NCBI GenBank assembly: GCA_021029095.1
Contig: JAJOHG010000233.1
Location: forward strand, 1 to 41,230
Direction: 5' to 3'
Origin: Phellopilus nigrolimitatus
Taxonomy: Eukaryota > Basidiomycota > Agaricomycetes > Hymenochaetales > Hymenochaetaceae
Length of the DNA stretch: 41,230 nt
In this document: one piece after another, positions 11,801 through 22,283 of the stretch
How positions within the stretch are numbered: position 1 is the stretch's first letter
Layout: each line of letters begins with the position of its first letter
Notes under the pieces: generated by a model
Told to the model about the DNA's origin: nothing
The model's database searches: none
The model's input: the letters and a program-made list of their open reading frames with translations, nothing else
Position numbers and translations under genes: made by a program

Positions 11801-12396
11801 CGCACTCCGCTTACTCGGGCCGCTCAGTATCTCGACAGAGTTTCTCGCGTTTTCATTCCCTACGCTTCCTGCATCGGGTTCCGTCCTCTGTGAAGTGTTT
11901 ACCATTTTCCGAGCAGCAGACTTCCGCGTGTTCGACTCGGCGCTGCGCACGATGGTTATGGCGTTCTCCGAGTCCGTTCCTGCGTCTGAGTCATCATCGA
12001 TATCCATATTCTTGACGACCGAGCTTCCTTGTGTTGTTATCCATGCTGTTTTCCATGCATGCGGACGTGTCGTATATTGCTTGGGTCCATCATCGACTGT
12101 GATTCCATGCTTCTTTTGATACTTTTTGATTTCATAGTCGAATTTGTGCTCGTTGCTTCGGTAGTGCGCGCGCCACGATTGCCAGGAGTGTCGCTGTGAC
12201 CAAGGCCACTTGTTTCCTGCGTTCTGAACTAGCAATCTGTAGAGCGCGTTACCGGAGCGACTGGACTTCGCAGGATTGTGCACTGCAATGTACTTGACGA
12301 GGAGAGCATCATCATCCTGATCAAACGCAGTGCGGCTGATGACGCTGTTAATAACGTATGCCTTCAATCTAACAATAACACTTACGCGCCCTTCAT
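8894..12396 (-). CDS. RAP1: RAP1-type telomere-binding protein
   Basis: Exons 12396-12386, 12344-11520, 11457-11310 and 11251-8894 give 1113 aa. Residues about 6-75 form a Rap1-type Myb domain: DDDALLVKYIA, then GNALYRLL, then HSWQSWRAHY followed by a basic helix. Rap1 binds shelterin partners or telomeric DNA and controls telomere length and silencing. The rest is low complexity, rich in Ser, Pro, Glu and Lys, and likely disordered. Two helical modules stand out near the C-terminus: one around HFFVQAMAENHGLTEDWV, and a last one starting SSSWTAEEDALLSRG. They may be protein-binding domains equivalent to the Rap1 C-terminal region. No BRCT domain is visible before the Myb domain. The first exon is only 11 nt and its intron 41 nt; without that splice the frame also stays open upstream to 12472, but from a non-ATG codon. 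The donor GTCTGC of the third intron is weak. Confidence 0.8.
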
Positions 12397-12750
12397 GTGG
12401 TGTTTCGTCGATGTGGTCGATGTTGTTGGCGCGTGGGCAGGCGCGTGCGTACCAAAACCAGCGCGTCGTCACGTTATCGTGACAAAATATGTGGTCACGC
12501 GAACGAGAGCAATATGGTAAAAGGTATCAAAACGGATGAAAATTAAAGATAGTAAATCGAACGTAGATGACGTTGAAGCTTGCACCTACAAGAGAAAGGA
12601 AGGGATTTGATTGGGAAGTGGTGCGCCAGATGTAGAGCAAGTGGATGCACAACCGACGTTTCAAGCAAAACTTTGGAAGCACTTGCGGAGCTCTAAGAGT
12701 CTAAAAATAACACAGTAGAAGATACTCTGAGACCATCTAATTACACAAGA
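12397..12750 (-). promoter_or_regulatory. RAP1 upstream region
   Basis: This is the 354 bp between the RAP1 start and the SSZ1 stop; both genes run on the minus strand. It must hold the SSZ1 3' untranslated region and the RAP1 promoter. I looked here for an exon encoding a BRCT domain and found none. There is a short open stretch from about 12700 to 12540 on the minus strand with no recognisable domain. Confidence 0.4.
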
Positions 12751-14825
12751 TTAGGAATGAAGGACTGGCGGAATCGTAATCGTCGTCGACTCGCCCTTGC
12801 CTTCTTTTGAAAACTCCCAGGCAGTAAGAATCACACCGCCAGCATTCCCCACCACGAACTGCACTTCCACCCGCGTCTTCCAGCGACCCTTTTCCTTCTG
12901 CGCGTGCTTCGCAAGCAGGCTGACCGACCCGAGATGTGTCTCCTTTGTGATCGTTTTTTCGCGGAGCTCTTCCTCTTCCTCCTCTTCCTCCTCCTCCTCC
13001 TCAGCCTCGTCGTCCTCGAACTTAGGCGGCTTGACCTTCTCGACTTTCACACCCTCGTTCACCTCCCACAGCTCAAATCCAACCTTCTTCTCCGCACTCT
13101 CACCCAAGTCACAGTCAAACTGCACAATGCGGCGGTACGGAAGGGGTGTTTCGCGGGGCACACCCGTGACCCACTGGCCACCCAGTCCTCCTTCAGCGTC
13201 CGACTCCGCTTCCGGGAGGATGATGCCAATGGTTTTCGCTGTCGCGTGCACAGCCGCATGCTCTGTGCCACGCTTGAATGCGTCGTGCAGATGCGCGTCC
13301 TCCGTGGAGATCTCCGCGAGGAGACGCGCCTGCAAGGCTGCACCGCGCGCGATCAGCGTTGTTGGGTCGCCGATACCCCCGCCGATCACCGTACCCGCAG
13401 TGAATGGTGTTATCATATTCTCGGGGAAACCCTTCGCGAAGAACGTCTCGTCGAGGCCCGGAAGCGAAGCGGCGCCGCCGACATAAATCATCTCGTCGAC
13501 ATGTAGCGGCTCGAGACCAGCGCTCTCGAGTAAATCGATAGAAGCGCGTACAACGGCATCGTACACCGTTCGCACCTCCATGTCAAAGCGCAGGCGGTTA
13601 ATCGAGCCGGTGAAGTCGACGCCGTCCTTGAGCGACTCGACAGCGCAGCTCGCCGCACCTGGGGATGCGCTCACCGTCCGCTTCGTGTGCTCAAGCGCGA
13701 GGCGCAATTTTGCTTCTGCACGTTTGTCCGCATTGTCCGTCGCCGGGCAGACCGCCAATGGCGTCTTTGTCTTGCGCGTGAATTCCTTAGCAAAATGCTT
13801 TACGAGTTTCACGTCAATCTGTTCGCCGTTTATTTTTGGATCGTGCGCCAATGCGATGGTGTAAATAAGGCCATGGCGGAAAGACAGCGCAGAAAGGGAG
13901 AGCGAAGATTGACCGAGGTCGACGAGCAGAGCAGTCCGGTCGGGCCCAAGCCCCTCAACGGGTGCTAGAATTGAGACGAGCAACGCAACACCAGCTTCAT
14001 CAACAAGCTGTAACACATTCACACCCGCATCCCTTGCTGCCGCCTCCAGAGCCGCGCGCGCATTGTCATCGAACCAAGCAGGCACGGCGATCACCGCACC
14101 ATCGACATTGCGCCCCAGGAAATCTTGCGCAGATTTCACGAGTGATTTGAGGAAAAGAGTTGCTATATCTTGTACAGTGAATATTCGTTCAGCTGGAGTA
14201 GGCTCCGAACGCGGGGTGGGGAGGACAGATGTGGCGGGGGTGTTTGAGCTGGACCTGGCGTTCGTAGACGGCAAAGGTGTCGGAGCGGGTTCGAGGATCG
14301 TGACTTTGTATGCGGCCACGTCAGGTTGCTCTGGATGCTGAATCACAGGCGCAGAGATAATGGGTTGGTCCTTGGGGATTTCCGAGAATCTGAAGGCTTG
14401 TAAACACGGATCTCGAAGAAAGAAAAAGAAAAAGGGGGACACTCACTTTTTACCAATAAGATTGCGAAAATTGATGATAGTATTCTGTGCATTCTTCACG
14501 AGCTGAGGCTTCGCTTGGTTTCCGATGTACTGCAAGACTGTCACAAATAGCAAGACTCAGATGATATATCGACCACTCACGATCTCCTCGCCATGGAAAG
14601 ACACCGCAGATGAAATCTGGCGTTCGCCATCCTCATTCGCAATACAATCCGGCAGCCCCTCCTATCAGAAAAAAATCAGAAGACAGTACCCCATCCGCCA
14701 AACAAGCTCTTCCTAACCTTCGTGAGGACGGCGATAGATGCATAGGAGTTGCCAAAGTTGATGCCCACGACAGTCGGAGCGCTTTTTTTCGATGCCTCCG
14801 GGGCACCGCCATTAGGTTGAGACAT
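12751..14825 (-). CDS. SSZ1: Ribosome-associated Hsp70 SSZ1
   Basis: Atypical Hsp70 that pairs with the J-protein zuotin to form the ribosome-associated complex, which stimulates Ssb on nascent chains at the ribosome exit tunnel. Four exons (14825-14718, 14661-14581, 14529-14447, 14389-12751) give 636 aa. The nucleotide-binding domain begins with VVGINFGNSYASIAVLTK, the Ssz1-style version of the Hsp70 phosphate-1 loop. Further Hsp70 landmarks are VIAVPAWFDDNARAALEAAA, LVDEAGVALLV, ALLVDLGQSSLSL, and EMIYVGGAASLPGL. The short beta-type C-terminal domain has an acidic run of glutamates (GAG/GAA repeats at 12965-13010). It lacks the full substrate-binding domain and lid of canonical Hsp70, as expected for Ssz1. 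At 636 aa it is longer than the yeast protein because of a Pro/Ser/Thr-rich insert after exon 3 and the acidic run. Confidence 0.93.
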
Positions 14826-15469
14826 ATTTCAACCGAGGGATCTATGCACCTAGACCTCTATTCAATGGATCAAGTGGTGTATATGCGCTGAGAGTACTCA
14901 CAAGGTGGAAGAATTTGGTCAAGGGCTCGTCCCTTTCCCTTAGTGCAAAAAGGACCTCTCAAATTTTTGATTTCATCACCAAATAAGGACATTTTGACTA
15001 AGCGGCACTGCCGGGCTTCACATTCACTGAACCACTCCTTCGAACTTCTCATCATCTCCGATACGGCCCTCAATCTGAACACATTTGCCGGCTCAAGGCT
15101 CACTGCGTTTAGAAAACCAATATATTTGGATACTGCTACTGGGTCTCTACTTTATTTACTTTGTATTGCTTCTCAATTCTTCGCCGACTCAATGACACTT
15201 GTGACTCAACGATCCCTGAGTGCTTTTCTTCCGTACGCTACCGCTCGTCTTTGGTTGTCTTTTCGCTTTATTGCCGATGCACTTTCATTCTAACAGGGGG
15301 CGTTGAGGTGGCGAATTACTGAAGACTGCGTTATGATCGATGGTGAATAATTCGTTATTCACAATGCCGGCCGTCTACGCAAGCCTAAGTATTGAGTGGC
15401 GTATTACTATAAATGCAGTGATATTGCATATCCTCAAACATTGCTCTAACCAAATTACTCTTGATCTTG
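14826..15469. promoter_or_regulatory. Divergent promoter, SSZ1 / SDR
   Basis: A 644-bp gap between the SSZ1 start (minus) and the dehydrogenase start (plus). A TATAAAT at 15408-15414 lies 56-62 bp upstream of the dehydrogenase ATG and is a credible TATA box. Open frames here are short and unremarkable. Confidence 0.5.
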
Positions 15470-16334
15470 ATGGCTTCCCAACCTCTCGCTGGCAAAACAG
15501 CTCTCGTCACTGGTTCCTCGCGCGGCATTGGCGCTGCCATCGCCCATCGACTTGTCGAGGACGGCGCGAACGTCATCGTCAACTATGTTAACAATGCCAA
15601 GGCCGCCAAAGCCGTTGTCGAAGATCTCAACACCCTACGCGCCGGCTCTGCCGTCGCTGTGCAATCCGACGTCTCGAGCGTCGGCAATGCACAAGCTCTC
15701 TTCGAACAGAGTCTGAATGCGTTCGGGCGCCTCGACATCCTCGTGCTCAACGCGGGGATCATGGGAACCAAAACGCTGGACGAGCTTGATGAGGAGTTCT
15801 ACGATGCGCATTTCAACGTGAACGTGAAGGGCCCGCTGTTCCTTGTGAAAGCTGCAGCACCGTATCTCCAGCCTGGTGCGTGGCGAGGCGCATACTCTCC
15901 TCACAATAACTTAGACAGTTCTGCCAGGTTCGCGTGTGGTGTTTTTCTCTTCCACGCTTGCACATGCATCTGTTGTGCCTTCAACCGCGCTCGTGTACGC
16001 TGCGGCGAAGGGCGCAGTAGAGCAGCTCGTGCGCGTGCTCGCGAAAGACCTCGGCACACGCAGGATTACTGTCAATAGCATTGCACCCGGCCCGATCGAC
16101 ACGGAGCTTTTCCGTCAAGGAAAGAGCGAACAGCAAATCGGCTTTTTCTCAAATATGCACCCAGAGAAGCGCCTCGGTGAGCCGGAGGAGGTTGCGCGCG
16201 TTGTGGCGTTCTTGGCCAGCCCCGACTCGTCGTGGATCAATGGACAGACGATACTGGTCAATGGAGTGAGTACGCTGCCTTACAGTTATTTTTAATAAGA
16301 AGCTCACCTCGTCTGCCAGGGATATGTCGTCTAA
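15470..16334 (+). CDS. Short-chain dehydrogenase/reductase
   Basis: NAD(P)-dependent oxidoreductase of the classical SDR family. Exons 15470-15875, 15928-16265 and 16320-16334 give 252 aa, the usual family length. The Rossmann cofactor loop TGSSRGIG is at 14-21, NAG at 94-96, the catalytic serine at 143/144 and YAAAK at 159-163. The segment ITVNSIAPGPIDTE and the C-terminal NGGYVV are typical of the 3-oxoacyl-ACP reductase / versicolorin reductase-like group. The Arg18 after the glycine loop suggests a preference for NADPH. The last exon encodes only GYVV and the stop. The 3' end of intron 1 uses CTGCCAG at 15921-15927, not the nearer GACAG, because only this restores the conserved PGSRVVFFSS strand. 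The substrate cannot be told from sequence, and no biosynthetic cluster surrounds the gene. Confidence 0.9.
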
Positions 16335-16662
16335 GACTAGAGAAAGTAATTCGAAGCGCAACGTGTATTAGCAAGAGCTCACTCCAGATGGAGAGGATTG
16401 AACGTATTATAAAAATGATATGCTACAGTGTTGTCTGAGACTTCTACATATGGTCCATCTTCTATCGAGACACGAACAAAAGAAAAGGACGAAAGCGAGT
16501 TATTCTACAACCCTGCTTGTTTCTAACGACGCAAGGAAGGAGGTGAGAGATTAAAAGCAAAAACGGGATAGGAAATGGAAGTTAGAAGGAAGAGAGAGAT
16601 TAAACAGAAACGTCATTCTAAGTCTACGTCTCTGGAAGGGCCACAAAAAAAGGCACGGGACG
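16335..16662. other. Convergent intergenic region
   Basis: A 328-bp spacer between the 3' ends of the dehydrogenase and the second Zn2Cys6 gene. It is purine-rich on the plus strand, with no open frame or repeat of note. Confidence 0.45.
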
Positions 16663-17693
16663 CTAAACGTTGAAATTCCAAAGATTGTAATTACCGGAGG
16701 TTCCTGACATTGGCGTAGACTGGGAGTCCCCTGTCGAGTGACGATTTGCCTGAGTCACACTGGCACTCGTGCTTGCCTCCGCGCTGTGATATTATAATCA
16801 CTTCAACGAAATACCCGTCAGAAAAGAACCAGCACTTACTTCGAGGGGGGAAATTGCCACTGACCGGCGTACGTAGTGGATGCTCCCGCAGGACGCTGGA
16901 GACTGACGCCGTACCCTGAGGCTTGTGTAAACGCTGACTCGGGGCTACCCGGGTAATACCCCAACAGCGGTGAAACCGAGGCCCCTTGCGGGGATGTTTC
17001 CGGCGGGGATGAGTATATTGACGAGGTCGTGCTTGGCGATGACGCATGCATGGACATCGGAGGACTAGCATTCTGATGTTGATCTGCGGCCTGTGGCAGC
17101 CACTGATGCGACGAGTATTGCGAAGTAGATGCGATCTGCGTCGAAGCCACCGGGAGACCGAAATCCTGCTGGAAGTAAATTGATCAAAGTATGTTATTTT
17201 ATTATCTCCCAAAAAGACAACATAAAAGGGTGCTCGCCTGCTGTGACATTTGAGCAAGAAAAACGTCGAACTCCCATGTTCCCTTTTTCGGTGAGCACAC
17301 TAAGAGGCCGTTCTTCTTGCAATTCGTGCACAGCACATGAGGCGCCGGTATGACTTCACACTTGATATGGAAAAGAAGAATAGAGAAGATGTTATCAGAT
17401 CAGCGATACGAGAACAGATGGAATTAACCTGCTTTTTGCTTGAAATGCGAGCAGAGGCCGCAGGGATTTGGGTTGCGTTTCTTGCCGGCCAAAGATTTTC
17501 GGAACGTATTATGAGGAGCAGTGGACCTGTCAGAGAGGCTAGAAGGCGTAGGGTGTTCCGATGTGTCTGATTCGGCGAGCTGCCTGAGAATAGGTAGAAG
17601 AGAAGGCTGAGAGGCCACTTCCACAGCAGCATTGACTAGTGGGAGAAGCCTGCGCGCTGTGTCTGTAATCTTTTCTGGTGAGTGGTCGGACAT
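16663..17693 (-). CDS. Short Zn2Cys6 protein, copy 2
   Basis: Exons 17693-17433, 17360-17238, 17165-16840 and 16783-16663 give 276 aa. The Zn2Cys6 cluster is C78, C81, C88, C98, C101, C109 (spacing 2-6-9-2-7), preceded by KKRNPNPC. The C-terminal half is rich in Ser, Gln, Pro and Tyr, like an activation domain, and ends in NYNLWNFNV. A DNA-binding regulator is inferred. Intron 1 would use a GC donor (AAA|GCAGGT, 17432) and an AG at 17361. This is the only splice that keeps the third cysteine, and it sits at the same phase-0 position as in the other two copies. The nearest GT alternative loses that cysteine. Intron 2 also seems to have a GC donor (CAG|GCGAGC, 17237); a GTTTTT donor 30 nt upstream is a weaker in-frame alternative. 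The acceptor is a tandem CAGCAG, so one residue may vary. Confidence 0.7.
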
Positions 17694-20558
17694 GGTTGCG
17701 ATGTTCTGCTCTGCAACCTGCAATCGCTTTTATACCTCAGTATATATTAAAATTAATGTTTTTAGAATCTTGTTTGAGACTTTTAATCCTTGTTTCATGG
17801 TGCTCGTGGATCAGCAGAGAGAGCGCCATGGGCCATGTGAGCAGGCTGTGAGTGGTTCAAGCTTTCTCGGCACGTGGATGCCGGTGGGAGCACTTTTGAA
17901 AACAAGGCCTGAGATTTGTCTCCCTTGGCAGAGTCGTTCCCCAGCGCGCCGAGTCAAGAAAAGGAACTCATTTAACACGATCACGAGCCATTAAAGAGAT
18001 AAACGCTCTGATAAATGAGTCAGTCCCATCGAAAACTCGGAATTGACGAACCGACGCCAAAGCAGCGGTCAACTAGCAAATCGCAAAATGCGAGAAGCCT
18101 CGTCGGATCAGTCGCGTGTTCCTGTAATGATTGTAGGTTATCCTCTGACAGAGCCAGAATACAACAACAAAGTTACCATCCGATTATTGCTGTAAATGAC
18201 CAGAGAGACCAGTGGCTGCTATCGATTTTACTCGATGTTAAAAGTGATTTAGAATGATTACTTAAATTTCAAACTGCGACAAGTTTCAAAAATTCGCTTC
18301 CACTTATATCTTTACTGGGAGACATATACGCAACACAATCGACCATGTACGCCGGTCAGCGGTGTTACTCGGCTTATGATGCAAGCACTGCCATGGATTT
18401 CCTGCGGACTTCCGTAGCTTAGAACGCGTCGATAACGGAACTTACTCCTCGAAGATCAAGCAAATGCCTCCGGGGACCAATGAGAATTTGCGTAGCGAAT
18501 TTGCCTCGAGAATCTGTCAGCATCTTCCCGTATCTTCTCCATTCGCAATCACCACGGCACCGATAGACTTTAGCTTGGCGTGGATCGCCTGCGATCGGCT
18601 CGAAGAGATCTATTTTGCATCTAGAAGAACAACGAGAGATCTGACATCACCTCACCGAATGCCGAGGCTTTTGGTTCGGGGCAGTTTCAATTTTCAATGC
18701 GGCTTTGTTTTCTTGACTAGGCATAACTAGGCATAGAATGTGACTGGTGAGATCTGTTCGCATACTCACAGGGTCGCGAAGAGACGATCGATGAAGGAGG
18801 ACAAGCAAAGCTGATAGTGTAGAGTCCGGACAAATGTGGCTCTCGGCAACTGACTTTCCGGAGGAAAGCCAAAGTAGTCGAATCCTACAGAAATTACCGC
18901 TCATTCTGAATTCTCTCAAAGCCAGACCTCGCACCTGCGTTCGTATCGAAACGACGGAGTTTTAAGTGATAGGTCTTATATACAACTGAGCACAGAGGTA
19001 TTGATAATTCACCTCTATAAATCGATTATTTTAGTGTAGAGACTCTTTTGAAACATCCGTTTATCGCCCGCCAAGGAAAACTGGGCTCGTAGCCAGCCGC
19101 CAGTGTAAAAAATGGTGACTACACGTAGGTTACGAGTACAAGCCACGGACGTCACTTTCTACACCGCGGCGGATGGGTACGGCCTAAGCGAACAGCATGG
19201 TCGTGGCGGTTCTGGTCGGTGATCAGACCCGAGGTGAAGTCAATTTAGATTACGCACATCGTGGTACAAGCTTCATAGTGAAGGTAAAAGGTAATAACTG
19301 AAACAGGATTCTGATTGGAAGTTCTTTCAACCGTTATTCGGTTGTTATTCCGTTGAAGATATAAACCCGATTGAAACCGGGCATAAACCGGGAACTTTTC
19401 AATCTCTTGATATACTTCAGGTACTGGGTGATTTTCCTTACCGCATAACAGTGATTATCCACCGCATTCCAGGTGACCAGAGTCGGTTGAAAATCGACAT
19501 GCCGGCGTCCAGTTGTGCCCAGAGCCTGGTTAAACAGCTTCCATTGGAGTGTTTTCAAAGCCAATGGAAAGCGGGGTTTCCGTTACACCGGCGAGAATAC
19601 GTTTTCCTTCAGCCTAAGCGAGGTTTGAGACTTGCCAACACGTGACATGCTTACTAATCTGCCGACGTCCGTGCTTGCAAAAATAAATCCCTTTTTCCCA
19701 GATGTCAACTCGAATTTTAGCTTATATATACAGGACAGACACTATTGGGAGGATCGTGTTTTCTTCATATAATACGCCATAGAACTCTCAAGTGCATTGC
19801 ATCCAGTCTATTGGTGAGCTACATTACAGCCTCAGAAATCTCTGAAGTTCGCCTCTGACTGCTGACAGTCACATCGATATTCGCAATTACTGTGTGTGTG
19901 CTGGTAACGAAGTTTTATCCGCTGATAAGCTCAATAAAGAAGGGCATGCGCAAATAGTCAAAACTCCAGTAGCCATTCGATATTTTTGAATGTACTGGCT
20001 GCTCCGAAGGCAATTGAACTTTGTGGGCCAGCTATCATGAGGATCCAAAGTTGAATTCACTGAGCCATCCAATGTATCTCCTTAACGAAAATTACGAGCA
20101 ATGACATCTGAAATAATTATACTAGCATTCCCTGCACTACCCGAACAATCAAAAACATTTTTCAAAAGTAAAAAGGTTTACGAAGGGCACGAACTCCCGC
20201 GCGTCTGACGACATGTCCTGGTCTCCGAAGACTAACTCGGACTGTCGAGCAGGTTGCAGAATTGCTTCCCTGGCCTGTCATCGACATATTATTCCAAGCC
20301 CAGGCACAGCTTCCGCTGCGCCGAACGATGGCGTCCAAGTTTTCTGGAGGGGACAGTCTTGAACCCAGCGCACAGAGAGTTGATCCGCTGGAAGTTACCG
20401 CCTCGCATTCCCGAATTAGGGCCGTTACAGCCGCTAAACCATTGTACCGTGATTTTCATCTCAAATTATGACTTTTACCATCCCTCGTTGAGCACGACGT
20501 CCACACGACTACGACTTCGGGCGCTGAGTAACCTGTCTCTTCATCAACACCCACCACG
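17694..20558. other. Gene-poor region
   Basis: 2.9 kb between the second Zn2Cys6 gene and CDC73 with no supportable gene. Open frames are all under 105 codons and none has a recognisable motif. A small hairpin is visible at 19328-19344 (arms CAACCG / CGGTTG). The composition is AT-rich up to about 20200, then becomes GC-rich toward CDC73. Confidence 0.45.
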
Positions 20559-22283
20559 ATGAGCACGACGCCAGACCCGCTGAACGCCCTGCGCGACGCG
20601 ATCCGCGCAAAGAAGGGCGTCACATACGCCAACGGCGCGGGGTCGTGCGCCTCGCTCGCCGCCGCGACGCACATCGTGCTCGCGCCCGCGCTCACGCTGC
20701 CGAAGGCCACGCCGACGCGCCTGCGCAAGCCGGACGCCGCCGCGCCGGGTGCGCAGGCGGGCGCGGGCGACTTCTTCCGCCTCGACGCGGTGCTGCTCGC
20801 GTGGCTCCTGCGCGATGCGTCCGTCGGGGAGTACATGCGCACGGCGCGCGAGGCGGGCCTGCTCGGCGCGTTCGTGAGCAACACGGAGCGCAGGGGCGTC
20901 GCGGAGTGGCTCGACGGGAAGACGAGCCAGTGCAAGGGGATCGTGCCCCTCGAATGTGAGTAGTGTGTTCTCGTGTTGTGGTCGTACGCCTTGGCTAAGT
21001 ATGCGCAGCGGACTCGACAACACCGCCTGGCACGCCACCATCGCGGAGCGCCTTGTTACCCGCCGCGGCAGGGCAGGCGGGCGGTTCCACAGCCTCTGCC
21101 GTGAAGCGCCGACATGTGCCGGACGCTGCGGACGCCGACGTCGTCAAAAAGATCAAGCAGAACGAAGTTGAGCTGTCTGACAGGACTTCCGTGCTGAGGG
21201 GAACAAAACCGAACGTAAGTCTCTCAGCTGCTTGGCCTGCGCAATGATGCATGAATGGATGATTTCTCTTGGGTCTTAGAACTTCAACAACGTGCGGCTG
21301 ATATATGCCGAGAAGCTGAAGAAGCTGAAGGAGGCGTCGAAGCCTGGAGCAGTGCCTCCGCCTGCTGCTGCGTCCAAGAGTGGTTCGTATTCTTGTTTTC
21401 GGTGTTCATGGTATAATGCACTGATTTGTTATCTAAAGATGCGAAAAGTCAATTACGGAAAGCCCGTAAGTGAAATGTTCTGCTCTGTTTTAATTGCCGG
21501 CTCATGAATTGTTCGCAGGAAACATGCAGCCTATAATCATGATTTCCTCATCCCCTACATCTCTCATCACTATGTACAACGTAAGACGGTTTTTACAGGA
21601 AGCAAGGTCCGTATCCCAGTCTTCTTCATATCTTCTAGCCACCTTACCGTGATGCGTGTCGCCAGCTTCGACAACCCATCCGACGCGCGGGCGCGTGCGA
21701 TCGCCGAGGGGAACACGCGGCCGGAGGACGTGATCCCGATCTACCGCAAGCGCACGCATATCGACACCTCGGGGCAGGAGCGCGAGACGTCCGGGAAGTA
21801 CGTCGTCGTCGACGGCGTGGAGGCGCTCGCGAAGTTCGGCACGGACGCGTGGGACCGCGTGGTCGCGGTGCTCACGACGGGCCAGGCGTGGCAGTTCAAG
21901 CCGTACAAGTGGAACGAGCCGAAGACGCTCTTCCACCACGGTGCGTGGCCGCTTCGTGGCGTGGGCGTCGCAGATGCTGATTCTTTTCTTCTTTTTGTGT
22001 GTGTGTGTGTTGTTGTTGTTGTTGCGGGAACGACAGTGAAGGGCTTTTATGTGAGCTGGGCGAACGACCCCCCGAATACGAAGATCACGGACTGGAACGT
22101 CACCGAATTGAAGGCAAGGCCCCCGTTCGCGCAGCCGTTGGTCACCGTGCTGATGTGCATTCTCTTCCACCGCCGTAGATTGATCAGCACCGAAGACACG
22201 TCGACAAGTCCGTCGTCGCGAGCTTCTGGAAAACTTTGGACGCGTGGACATTGGCGAACAAGCCGTGGCTCATACAGTCCTGA
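20559..22283 (+). CDS. CDC73: Paf1 complex subunit CDC73
   Basis: Parafibromin homologue. As part of the Paf1 complex it travels with RNA polymerase II and supports elongation and histone marks. Eight exons: 20559-20955, 21009-21214, 21280-21382, 21439-21465, 21519-21606, 21666-21940, 22037-22113 and 22179-22283, giving 425 aa. The N-terminus (PLNALRDAIRAKKGVTY) and the middle segment around FNNVRLIYAEKLKKL match the family. The Ras-like C-terminal domain is clear: PIIMISSSPTSLITMYNV, WQFKPYKWNEPKTLFHHVKG, then IDQHRRHVDKSVVASFW. Exon 4 is a 27-nt micro-exon. The last intron has a GC donor (AAG|GCAAGG at 22114) and a normal AG at 22178; splicing there is required to give LKIDQHRRHVDK. Intron 6 contains a GT/GTT microsatellite. 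Exons 1 and 6 are very GC-rich. Confidence 0.95.
21996..22023 (+). repeat. GT/GTT microsatellite in CDC73 intron
   Basis: A run of GT dinucleotides at 21996-22010 passes directly into GTT trinucleotides up to 22023, inside intron 6 of CDC73 (21941-22036). This explains why that intron, at 96 nt, is longer than its neighbours. Confidence 0.85.

Noticed and set aside
12797..13506. Two overlapping plus frames of 200-229 codons
   Set aside because: Antisense shadows of SSZ1. The serine or leucine runs mirror its glutamate repeat.
17361..17432. GT-AG alternative for intron 1 of the second Zn2Cys6 gene
   Set aside because: It would delete the third cysteine of the cluster and shift the intron from the position shared by the paralogues.
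21502..22251. 249-codon minus frame
   Set aside because: Antisense to CDC73 and reads across three of its introns; arginine-rich with a His-Thr run from the intron microsatellite.
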